Assembly: GCA_023438785.1 (NCBI GenBank)
Contig: JAEXQJ010000395.1
Span: 1-19,079 of the forward strand
Reading direction: 5' to 3'
DNA: 19,079 nucleotides
DNA from: Pseudomonadota bacterium
Lineage (GTDB): Bacteria > Myxococcota_A > Polyangia > Fen-1088
Shown: positions 1 through 7,252 of the stretch, piece by piece
Position numbering within the stretch: the first letter of the stretch is position 1
Layout of the letters: every line of letters starts with the position of its first letter
The notes under the pieces: generated by a model
Told to the model about the DNA's origin: nothing
Seen by the model: only the letters and a program-made list of their open reading frames with translations
Database searches by the model: none
Position numbers and translations under genes: made by a program

Positions 1-486
1 CTGGAAGGTCATGCCGATGCTCGGCCCCAGACCCACGCGCACCGCGGTCGGGGCCGGGGCCAGGGTCAGCTCACCCGATTGCCGGCCACCTTGCCCGTCG
101 TCCAGCTCGACGTGGAACAGACAGGCGGCAGGCAAGGGCCGCGCGTAAGTAAAGACCGGCCTCGGCGCCCGCGCATCGTCGAAGGCTCCGGCACAGGTCG
201 TCGCCCAAAGGAAGGTCATTACGTCCTGGTCGGGATCGCTGGCCTCCAGACTGATCTCCTGCGCATCAGGCCCCACCCACGCCGCGTTCATGGACTCAAT
301 CACCGGATTGTGATTGAGGCGCATCTCGATGTCCGCGGCCCCGCCACGCGTTCCACTCGACGCCTGTAGCGCCTGACTGGGCGCCAGCGACTCACCGGCG
401 TCGCTCGCCTCATCGCAGGCGGGGATCGTCACGAGCAACGTCGCGAACAACACGGCACAGAGGACGCAAGATAGGCGCGCGGGCAT
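1..486 (-). CDS. Lipoprotein with Ig/PKD-like domain, C-terminus cut by window edge
   Basis: The reading frame is open from an ATG at 486 to the left edge (162 codons visible, no stop), so the gene is partial. The start is supported by GGGAG 7 nt upstream. The N-terminus is a hydrophobic signal peptide ending in IPAC, with Cys24 as the likely lipidated residue. After a short polar linker (residues 25-60) comes an Ig/PKD-like beta-sandwich at about 65-145, with Asp-rich ASDPDQD followed by WATTCAGAFDD and a second Cys in AACLFHVELDD. The same W-T-x-CAGAFD...PVFT...C pattern occurs in the second Ig-like domain of the 1150-aa lipoprotein at 8834-12286, so the two domains are related and the Cys pair probably forms a disulfide. 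It follows a six-gene operon after a 216-nt gap and could be its last member or start a new unit. Function is unknown; a surface or periplasmic adhesion/scaffold role is only a guess. Confidence 0.8.
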   Translation of the reverse strand, partial: MPARLSCVLCAVLFATLLVTIPACDEASDAGESLAPSQALQASSGTRGGAADIEMRLNHNPVIESMNAAWVGPDAQEISLEASDPDQDVMTFLWATTCAGAFDDARAPRPVFTYARPLPAACLFHVELDDGQGGRQSGELTLAPAPTAVRVGLGPSIGMTFQ

Positions 487-702
487 GGCCAAGCTCCCGA
501 GCGCCCCGGCCAATCCCTCGCGCAGCGGCGGTACGGAATGTGCCGCGCCAGGGGCTCTGCGCGATCAGGGTGGGATGGGAAGGCGCTCGCTGACTGGCCA
601 CTGCAACCGCGGGACCATGGGCCAACCACGCAATACGACGCGCGCAATTGTGAACGGCGTCGCCGCGCCGACGGTCCGACCGGGGGCCCGTCGTCGGTGC
701 GC
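487..702. other. 216-nt gap without a convincing gene
   Basis: No frame here shows a start with a ribosome site and plausible protein sequence. A GC-rich imperfect inverted repeat follows the stop of the upstream gene (CGACGG and CCGTCG arms around 671-697), but no T-tract follows on the minus strand, so it is not a clear intrinsic terminator. A single TGTGAAC heptamer occurs at 649-655 without a second copy at 11-bp spacing. It could contain a promoter for the left-edge lipoprotein, but I cannot identify one. Confidence 0.5.
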
Positions 703-1689
703 TCAGGGATCGACGACCAGCGCGTAAGAGGCGAAGTCGGTTCCGCCGCGGCTGTCGCGTAGAACCAGCCATAGGTGCACGTTGCCGGGTCCGCCGGCGA
801 GCCACCGGTTGGTGGTCTGCAGCTCGGTCTCGGTCTCGCCGTGGCCGCTGCTGTCGTGCTCGAATGAGCCTCCCGTCGCGTACCAGGCCACCACCAAGGA
901 CTCCCGGTGTGTCTTCAGCGTGCGCGTCTCCATATCGAAGGCGGGATAGCTCTCGGCCGACTCGTCTGTCCACGAGGCCTCGAGGGTGATGGTCGTGTTC
1001 TGGGGCACATGAGTGGGTGCACCGGGCCGCAGCTCAACCGCCGTGGGTGCGCTCATGCGCAGCCCCGCCAGGCGCGGGTTCTTGTTCAGGGTGTAGGTCT
1101 CGGCGAAGGAGCGGGCCACGCCGCTGGGCACGTTGGCCAGGCCGCACGAGATGCGCTCGAGCCCGAAGGAGACCAAGGTGTCCTCACCCGCCATGCCCGC
1201 GCGCCGCCCGCCTTCAGGGAGCCACAGACTGACTCGCACGGGCAGGTAGTAGCCCCCGGTCACATCCGGGTCGCGGGGCCGGATGGGCGCCTCGCCCGCC
1301 TTGGCCGTGGGCGCGATGGGACCGAACAGCGTGCAGGCCTCGAACGGCATGGCCGCCGAGAAGCTGGTCAGGGAATGCCCGTACTGCCCGGGCAAGCTTT
1401 CGCCGTCCACGCAGGCGCGGCTGACCGCGTTGGCCTCGGTGGGTGGTTTGGGCGTCGTGCACAGGGCCCACAAGGCCGGGCGGCTCACCGCACTGCCAAC
1501 GGCGGGGATGCGGCCGTCCACGTCGACCGCCAGCACCTCGTACGTCACCTGTTGCTCCGGGGCGGCCTCGGCCGGCTCTCCGCGCACGGCCAGGATCGCG
1601 GGTCCCGTGATGAGCGACAGCGGGGTGCCCACGTCGGGCTTACAACCCGCCAGGGCCCACGCCACGAAGACGAGCTCACGAATACGCAT
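703..1689 (-). CDS. Myxobacterial-type lipoprotein of unknown function (328 aa)
   Basis: The ATG at 1689 shares its A with the TGA of the upstream TonB receptor (TGATG), which implies translational coupling. GGAG lies 5 nt before it inside the end of the receptor gene. A TTG immediately upstream is also in frame but less likely. The signal peptide ends in a perfect lipobox, LAGC, with Cys16. The mature part begins with a beta-rich stretch (GPAILAVRGEPAEAAP, then VTYEVLAVDVDGR and a WALCTTP segment), a layout I associate with lipoproteins found beside TonB receptors in myxobacteria. The C-terminal third (from about residue 215) looks like an Ig-like sandwich with ITLEASWTDE and VHLWLVLRDSRGGTDF. 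No catalytic motif is visible. As the gene after the receptor, it may be its surface partner, in the way SusD-type lipoproteins pair with SusC receptors, but it shows no similarity to SusD. This role is inferred from context only. Confidence 0.85.
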   Translation of the reverse strand: MRIRELVFVAWALAGCKPDVGTPLSLITGPAILAVRGEPAEAAPEQQVTYEVLAVDVDGRIPAVGSAVSRPALWALCTTPKPPTEANAVSRACVDGESLPGQYGHSLTSFSAAMPFEACTLFGPIAPTAKAGEAPIRPRDPDVTGGYYLPVRVSLWLPEGGRRAGMAGEDTLVSFGLERISCGLANVPSGVARSFAETYTLNKNPRLAGLRMSAPTAVELRPGAPTHVPQNTTITLEASWTDESAESYPAFDMETRTLKTHRESLVVAWYATGGSFEHDSSGHGETETELQTTNRWLAGGPGNVHLWLVLRDSRGGTDFASYALVVDP

Positions 1690-4355
1690 CAAAACTCCAA
1701 TCGCGCGCCGCCCACCGCCAAGACGGGCAAGCCCGTGATGTAGGCGCGCTGGCTGAAGTCAGGGCTGTAGGTGAGTTCCTCCGGGTTCTTCCGGTTGGTG
1801 AGGTTCTGCACGTCCACGAACAACTCCAGACGCACGCGCTGCCAGACGAAGCCCTTCTCCACGCGTGCATCGACCGAGTAGAACGACGGAATACGCGTGC
1901 TGTTTTGCGTTCCGAAGACGGGCTCGTATTGGTTATCGCGCGCGTTGAACCATGCCCCCAACACGGGCGTGCGCGGTGCCCCCGTGGCGTAGCGGAAGCG
2001 CAGCCCCACCTGCAGCCCACGCCAGATGTCGTAGCTGGCCAGGGCAGCCAGGACGTGCGTCTGGTCGTAGTCGAAAGGACGCCATTGGGCATCCGGCCGA
2101 TCACGGCGCTCGCTGCGGCTGAGCGTGTACGAAATCCAACCGAAGAAGCCACCCACCAGCTCCTGGCGCAGCAAGAACTGCGCGCCGTAGCTCTGCCCGA
2201 TTCCCGTCTGCTGCAGAGCCTGCGCCACGGGCGGCGACGGCAAGGCATTTCGCGCCACCAGATCGTACAGGCGTTTGTAGAACCCGATGATCTCGAGGGA
2301 CAGCGTTCCCGTGAGCCTGTAGGCGCCGCCGCCGCTGGCGTGTAACGCCGTCGACATGTCGATGGGCGGATTGCCGAACACGGGACCCATGTCCTCGGGC
2401 TGCGGTGCCTGGCCGTACACGCCGCCGCCCACGGTCAGGCTCAAGCGACGAGTGGCGCGGTAGTCGGCCGAGATACGCGGATTGGGCAGGCGGCGCAGGA
2501 TGGAGATCCAGGTGCCTTGGCCGAACAGCGGATTGGCGGGCGTGCTCAGACGCGTGAACCCCACGTTGGGCACGCCCACGGTCTCGGGTAAGCGCAGGTT
2601 GCCGTCAATGACCGTGGGCTCGAAGCGCACCCCCGGCGTAAGGGTGAATTTGCCCAGCGCGATTTCGCAAAAGGCATAAGTCGCCGCATCGAGGAGTCTG
2701 ACCTTCCAGGTGTCCGAGTTCACGTCGCTGCCGGGTGGCTGGCCAAAGACCACCACGTCGCCCTCGCGCGGGGGCTGGTTCACCGAGCCGAAGCGCCGCA
2801 GGCTGGAGTTGCGCCCCTGCACGTCCAGGCCGAGCGAAAGGGTAACCCGCGCCCCCACCTTGCGCCGGTACGAGGCCCGCAGCGCGTACTGCCAGGCCGA
2901 CACGTCCAGCGTGGTTGGCGTGGCGCCGAAATGCGAGGAGGCGGCGCTGTCGTCCCAACCGAAGGATGGCGCCAGGACCAGGCTCGATCCGTCGTCGAGC
3001 AGCCGCGTGTAACGGGTCAGCACGCGCCGGTACTTGAGCGTGGTGTCCTGGGTGCGCACCTTCAGCGGGTCGGCCGAGGGGATCGTCCGGCGCAAGTAGT
3101 CGTCCGAGGCCAGGAAGGCGGCGCTCAGGCTCTCATCCTTGCGCAGCTTGAGCACCAGGCGGGCCTGGTAATCGTCGTAGCGCGGGATGGGGAAATAGTC
3201 CCCCACGTCGGTGGACACCGCGGCCTTGAGCGTGCGATCCAGATAGCCGTACCGCCCGGCCACCGCCACCTGCAGGCGCGGCGTCACCGCCACCGAGAGC
3301 ATCGCGGAGGTATCCACCACATCCGCCGCCACGTAGCCGTGCACCCCTTCCGCGGGCAGTTCGCGCAGATCCACGCGCACCAAGCCGCCCAGGCCGCGTC
3401 CATACTCCGCGCCGTACGAGCCCGGTGCCAGGTTGATGGACTTGACCAAGTCCGCGTTCACCGTCGAGCGCATGCCGCCCACGTGGTACAGCGCCGGCAC
3501 CTCCACGCCGTCCACGTTGACCCGCGTGTCCTGCGGCGCCGCGCCCCACACCACCAGCGTGCCCGATCCGAAGGCCGAGCGCGCCACGCCGGGCAGGTTC
3601 TGCACCACCTTCAGCGTGTCGCCCTGGGTGCCAGGGACACGCCGCGCTTCCTCGGTGCGCACGCGCGTTTCCACGACCTCCTTCTTGATGCGGGGGGCGC
3701 GCACCACGGCCTCCTCGTCCACGTCCGCCTCGCGCTCTTCGACCTGGTACTTGACGCTCCTCTTCTTGCCCCGGGTGATTTCCTCCTCGGTGCGCACGGT
3801 GACCAGTTGCCGCGCCGACAGCTCCACGATGTGCGGACCCGGCGGCAGGTCAGTGAAGGCGAAGGCGCCATTGGCATCGGTCACGGTTTCCACCCCCAGG
3901 TCCACAACCCGCACGCGCACCTCGTCGACGGGCGTCTGCTTGTCCCGGTAGAGAATCACACCCTCGAAGTTGATCTGCGGCCCCAACGTCACCATCACTT
4001 CTTTGATTTGAAAGCGGTAGGCGTAATGGATCTTCACGGGTGTGGGGACGCCGTCCACACGCGCCGGCTGAAACTCGAATTGGCGGGCCGCCGCCACCGC
4101 CGCCGCGTCGAAGTCGGCCCCCGCCGAGGTCACCACCTCCACGTTGACCACATGGCCTTCTCCGTTGATCTCGATGGACAACACCACCTTGGCCGCAATC
4201 CCCGCGGCCTGCTTGTCGGCCGGATAGACCGCCTCGACGAACCTCGTCAGCTTGGGCGGAACCAGAGCGTGCTCGCCTTCGGCACCCTGGGCAGAGGCTC
4301 GCACGGAAAACGTGGCGGCCAGGACGATGGCGGCCAGGGCGAGCAACCACTTCAT
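1689..4355 (-). CDS. TonB-dependent outer-membrane receptor with an N-terminal TonB C-terminal domain
   Basis: This is an outer-membrane active-transport receptor of 888 aa. The ATG at 4355 follows AGGA that overlaps the stop of the preceding gene (7-nt gap), and it gives a clean signal peptide (MKWLLALAAIVL...ASA, cleavage near residue 22). The frame is open further upstream, but that part lacks a signal sequence. Domains in order: a TonB C-terminal-like domain (about 32-115, with AVYPADKQAAGI, VVLSIEINGEGHV and FEFQPARVDGVP); a carboxypeptidase-regulatory-like beta-sandwich (about 130-200, with DANGAFAFTDLPPGPH); a charged linker; a plug domain (about 235-331, with VVWGAAPQDTRVNVDGVEVP and GSYGAEYGRGLGG); and a beta-barrel to the terminal LEF, ending in Phe as outer-membrane barrels do. 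The substrate cannot be read from sequence. Carrying a TonB-type domain on the receptor itself is unusual in general, though I believe it recurs in myxobacteria. It lies in an operon with a porin and a PstS-like protein. Confidence 0.93.
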   Translation of the reverse strand: MKWLLALAAIVLAATFSVRASAQGAEGEHALVPPKLTRFVEAVYPADKQAAGIAAKVVLSIEINGEGHVVNVEVVTSAGADFDAAAVAAARQFEFQPARVDGVPTPVKIHYAYRFQIKEVMVTLGPQINFEGVILYRDKQTPVDEVRVRVVDLGVETVTDANGAFAFTDLPPGPHIVELSARQLVTVRTEEEITRGKKRSVKYQVEEREADVDEEAVVRAPRIKKEVVETRVRTEEARRVPGTQGDTLKVVQNLPGVARSAFGSGTLVVWGAAPQDTRVNVDGVEVPALYHVGGMRSTVNADLVKSINLAPGSYGAEYGRGLGGLVRVDLRELPAEGVHGYVAADVVDTSAMLSVAVTPRLQVAVAGRYGYLDRTLKAAVSTDVGDYFPIPRYDDYQARLVLKLRKDESLSAAFLASDDYLRRTIPSADPLKVRTQDTTLKYRRVLTRYTRLLDDGSSLVLAPSFGWDDSAASSHFGATPTTLDVSAWQYALRASYRRKVGARVTLSLGLDVQGRNSSLRRFGSVNQPPREGDVVVFGQPPGSDVNSDTWKVRLLDAATYAFCEIALGKFTLTPGVRFEPTVIDGNLRLPETVGVPNVGFTRLSTPANPLFGQGTWISILRRLPNPRISADYRATRRLSLTVGGGVYGQAPQPEDMGPVFGNPPIDMSTALHASGGGAYRLTGTLSLEIIGFYKRLYDLVARNALPSPPVAQALQQTGIGQSYGAQFLLRQELVGGFFGWISYTLSRSERRDRPDAQWRPFDYDQTHVLAALASYDIWRGLQVGLRFRYATGAPRTPVLGAWFNARDNQYEPVFGTQNSTRIPSFYSVDARVEKGFVWQRVRLELFVDVQNLTNRKNPEELTYSPDFSQRAYITGLPVLAVGGARLEF

Positions 4356-4362
4356 GGCATTC

Positions 4363-5331
4363 CTATCGCGCTTGGAACTGCAGGTCGAAATCGAGGGCCA
4401 TCCGGCCCGCGCCGGCGCCGTGCTCGCCACGGGTCGCGGCCTCGGTGGCCACGCCGAAGACCTCAGCCGGGTTCCCGTCAGCCTTGGTGAGCAATTGACC
4501 CTCGTACGTGGCACGCACCTTCCACTCGGCGACGGACTGCCCGCACATCGAGAACGCATCCACACGCACCACGTAGTGCCCAGTCGGGGGAACGCCTTGC
4601 CAGATCACGTTCTCGCGGTTGCGACCATCCAAATCGCAGGCCGCGTTGCTGTCCATGTCCAATGTCCCCACGCCGCTGCGCGAACCTGCCGAGCCGCTGC
4701 TCACGTCGGCCGGCAGGTTGCTGCCGTGCTTGGACCAGATCTCCACGCTGCCCGCCCCGTCGAGCGCCGGGGCGACCACGCGCAAATCCAGGTCGACCGC
4801 GCCGGACCATTCCAACGCAACCACCAGCGACCCCGACGACTCAGCATCGATGAGACGCATGCCCAAGGCAAGCGGCGCGCCCATTTTCCCGTCCGGCGTC
4901 ACGGCACGAAAGACCACGGGCACGATGGACCGGCCTTCCGCATCTCGCTGAATCGCGCTGCTGCCTGCCAGCTCGGGCGAGAAGTCCACCTGCGCCGTGA
5001 AGAGGAGCAATTCGGGTGTCACGCTGTCATGCGCCCCCGCCGGTAACGCCCAGAACACCTCGTCTCCGGCCAGCCCGATGGCCACGCCGCTGGCTCCCGG
5101 CCCCACCTTCCCCGCCACGGCCCGCCCCTGCAGCCCTGGGAAGATGAGGTTGGAATTGGTGGTCAGCCCGCTCACCGTCGCCGTCACCTGACCTTGCGGG
5201 GCATCGGTGATCCGTCCCGCAATCACCTGTGCCCCCTGCACGCGCAAGACGGCATTCAGTCCGGGCGAGGACGAAGCGCCCTGGCACGCGCTCAGCATGA
5301 GCGCCGCCACCACCGCGCGCCCCCCCCGCAT
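4363..5331 (-). CDS. Lipoprotein with YfaP/DUF2135-like C-terminal domain (322 aa)
   Basis: The ATG at 5331 overlaps the TGA of the porin gene by one base (TGATG), and GAGG is found 10-13 nt upstream. The signal peptide ends in LSAC, with Cys16 lipidated. Residues 25-170 are beta-rich without recognisable motifs. The C-terminal part (about 170-285) contains LEWSGAVDLDLRVVAP, then LDMDSNAACDLDGR, then VIWQGVPPTGHYVVRVDAF. This W-x-x-x-DLDLxVxxP...PxGxYxVxVxxF order resembles the YfaP/DUF2135 family, a small secreted beta-sandwich of unknown function. Two Cys (in AACDLDG and SMCGQS) could form a disulfide. The gene sits between the porin and the TonB receptor, so it is likely an outer-membrane accessory subunit; that role is inferred. 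Confidence 0.85.
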   Translation of the reverse strand: MRGGRAVVAALMLSACQGASSSPGLNAVLRVQGAQVIAGRITDAPQGQVTATVSGLTTNSNLIFPGLQGRAVAGKVGPGASGVAIGLAGDEVFWALPAGAHDSVTPELLLFTAQVDFSPELAGSSAIQRDAEGRSIVPVVFRAVTPDGKMGAPLALGMRLIDAESSGSLVVALEWSGAVDLDLRVVAPALDGAGSVEIWSKHGSNLPADVSSGSAGSRSGVGTLDMDSNAACDLDGRNRENVIWQGVPPTGHYVVRVDAFSMCGQSVAEWKVRATYEGQLLTKADGNPAEVFGVATEAATRGEHGAGAGRMALDFDLQFQAR

Positions 5332-6884
5332 CAGAACGCCACCTCGGCCCGGGCGGTAAAGGCATTGTCGGCCAGATTCCCAGCCACGGCCCCGCTGGTC
5401 AGCCCCAGGTGATTACGATTGAGGTCGTACTGGAACAACAACCGCCCCCACGGTGCGACCAGACCGGCCAGAAAAGACCACGTGCAGAAACTCAGGTCGC
5501 TGGGCAGCAGGTCGCCGCTCGTGCGTACGTAGCGATCCCGATCCGGATCGTAGAAGTCGTAACGGACGCCCACCATCCCGTAGCGCAACACGCTTTGCGT
5601 GACTCCCAACGCGTAGCCCAGCTCGCGCGAATCGCGGGCCAGCCCCCCATAGGGGTCGGCTGGCACCAGCCCGCGATCCAGGTTCTTGGCCCAGGTGAAT
5701 TCGGCCCTCGCCGTGGTCGTGCCCAGCACGCCCGCCGCAGGCCACAGCCTGGCGCTGACCGCCACGTCGGCGTTGACGGCGAAGCGGGTGAAATTCCGAG
5801 ATGCCGACGCCGCTGCGCCCGGCGTGGCGCTCGTTTCGCTCGCCGAACTGTACACCCCGTTGCCGTCCACGTCGGTCCAGCGCAAGGTGGGCTTGCTGGC
5901 CGCCGTTCCGCTATGAAAGCCGGTTCCGTAGAGCGCCGACAGCCCCCCGCGCACCCGCAGCCCGGCATCGCCCGCGTCGACGCCCACGCGCCCCATCACG
6001 TCCTTCTGGTGATTGGGATCCAAGGCCGGAAAGCCACTCTCGTCCACGGGCTCACCGTTCATGATCGCCACGCCGTAGCGCAGGAAGCGCCATCCTCCCT
6101 GTAGGCGCACCCCCAGATCGAGCTCGGACGGGAAGAACGCGCGACTGGCCGTGCTCCGCTCCATGAAGGGGCGCTCTCGCTCCAACTCGACCAGCTCGGC
6201 GCCGAAGGGGATCCGCAGGACGCCCACACTCAGCATGGCCAAAGGGGGCTGCCCCGCCTCGCCCGGCAACCTCACCGAGGCACGCACCCCCATCAAGCGG
6301 GCCGTCGGGCCGTCGACCGTATTGCCATCGAGCTCGAATCCGCCCTCCACGTAGGTCCGTTCGGCGTCGACCATCACGCGCGCGCGCCGGATCAGAAACC
6401 GATCCCGATTGAGCGGCTGCCCCGTCGTGGGATTGAGCTGATCCTCCGACGACTGACGCAGTTGCAGCTCGCTTTGCACGTAGCCCCGCAACGAGACGCC
6501 CTGCCCCCCCGTGCTCACCCGCGGTGCCGCCGCCCGCTCGCGCGCGTCCTCCCGAGCCGCCGCCGCGCGCAGGGCTTCCTGCAGGCGCTCGTTCGCGGCC
6601 TGCCATTCGTTACGCTGCTGCGCAGCCGACTCGGCGGCCTCCCGCCGCAGCTTCTCCACCTCGGCCGCATTCTGCCGTCGCAGCTCCTCCTCCCGCTTGC
6701 GCGCCTCGGCCTCCTGGACACGCAGGCGCTCCTCCAGCTCAGCCTTGAGCGCCGCAGCTTCGCTGGACAGCCCGCCCAAGGCCTGCCGCTCACCAGGTGC
6801 CGCCGTCGCCCGCGAAGTCCCGCCGGCCAGCAGCACGCCGTTTCCTGCCAGGGCCAACCCCACGAGCAATCTCCACAATCTCAT
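5331..6884 (-). CDS. OprP/OprO-like porin with N-terminal coiled coil
   Basis: This is a 517-aa outer-membrane beta-barrel. The ATG at 6884 has a strong GAGGAAG about 8 nt upstream and gives a signal peptide with cleavage near ATA-AP (residue 29). Residues 40-112 form a continuous Glu/Arg/Ala-rich coiled coil (for example ELEERLRVQEAEARKREEEL). The barrel begins near 130 and carries the early signature of the Porin_O_P family, FLIRRARVMVDAERTYVEGG, followed by alternating strands and a C-terminal AEVAF ending in Phe. Known members (OprP, OprO) pass phosphate or polyphosphate, but many relatives have other or unknown substrates, so the substrate is not fixed by homology. The coiled coil probably trimerises the porin or tethers it to the periplasm. 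A PstS-like protein two genes upstream is consistent with anion uptake. Confidence 0.88.
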   Translation of the reverse strand: MRLWRLLVGLALAGNGVLLAGGTSRATAAPGERQALGGLSSEAAALKAELEERLRVQEAEARKREEELRRQNAAEVEKLRREAAESAAQQRNEWQAANERLQEALRAAAAREDARERAAAPRVSTGGQGVSLRGYVQSELQLRQSSEDQLNPTTGQPLNRDRFLIRRARVMVDAERTYVEGGFELDGNTVDGPTARLMGVRASVRLPGEAGQPPLAMLSVGVLRIPFGAELVELERERPFMERSTASRAFFPSELDLGVRLQGGWRFLRYGVAIMNGEPVDESGFPALDPNHQKDVMGRVGVDAGDAGLRVRGGLSALYGTGFHSGTAASKPTLRWTDVDGNGVYSSASETSATPGAAASASRNFTRFAVNADVAVSARLWPAAGVLGTTTARAEFTWAKNLDRGLVPADPYGGLARDSRELGYALGVTQSVLRYGMVGVRYDFYDPDRDRYVRTSGDLLPSDLSFCTWSFLAGLVAPWGRLLFQYDLNRNHLGLTSGAVAGNLADNAFTARAEVAF

Positions 6885-6900
6885 TGAGTCTTCTTCCTCG

Positions 6901-7242
6901 CTAGGGACGACAGAGGCTGTAGTCCATTGGTTCAGAACTGGTGACCGGCACGCCGCTGCTCGACGGCAGATTGATGATGCAGGCGCTGATCTCCTCAGCC
7001 GTGCCCGTGCACGCGGGGAAGAGCGTGCTCGGGTCCCGCCACAGGTCGACCGCAGCCGCATCCACCCGGATAGGGCTCAGCCCGGCGTCCTGCACCGGCT
7101 CCGCCGCATCAGCGACCGAGGCCGCGTCCGCGTTGACGAAAACCACAGTGGGCCGGGCATCCGCGCGGGTGACCTCGGCGCCTTCGTTCCCGCACGCTGG
7201 CCCCAGCCACGCGCCCAGGACACACATTTGCCACAATCGCAT
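6901..7242 (-). CDS. Small predicted lipoprotein (113 aa), unknown function
   Basis: The ATG at 7242 follows GAGG with 4-nt spacing, and the gene is separated from its neighbours by only 10 nt upstream and 16 nt downstream, so it is part of the operon. The N-terminus MRLWQMCVLGAWLGPACG is a short hydrophobic signal with Cys17 as the probable lipidation site; the Gly at -3 makes the lipobox less than ideal. The middle is Ala/Asp/Val-rich with little structure, and the C-terminal 40 residues hold three Cys (PACTGT, ISACIIN, SLCRP) and may form a small disulfide-bonded unit. Its first residues resemble the start of the downstream porin (MRLWR), at DNA level too, which may reflect duplication of the 5' end. 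I do not recognise a family. Confidence 0.75.
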   Translation of the reverse strand: MRLWQMCVLGAWLGPACGNEGAEVTRADARPTVVFVNADAASVADAAEPVQDAGLSPIRVDAAAVDLWRDPSTLFPACTGTAEEISACIINLPSSSGVPVTSSEPMDYSLCRP

Positions 7243-7252
7243 GCTGCCTCGC

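Noticed and set aside
649..655. Single TGTGAAC heptamer in the gap before the left-edge gene, considered as a fourth Pho-type box
   Set aside because: No matching heptamer lies 11 bp on either side, so it is most likely chance.
2931..4490. Open plus-strand frame of about 519 codons opposite the TonB receptor gene
   Set aside because: The translation is His/Arg/Gly-rich without domains or a signal, and it lies entirely antisense to a receptor with clear domains. In GC-rich DNA such antisense frames are expected.
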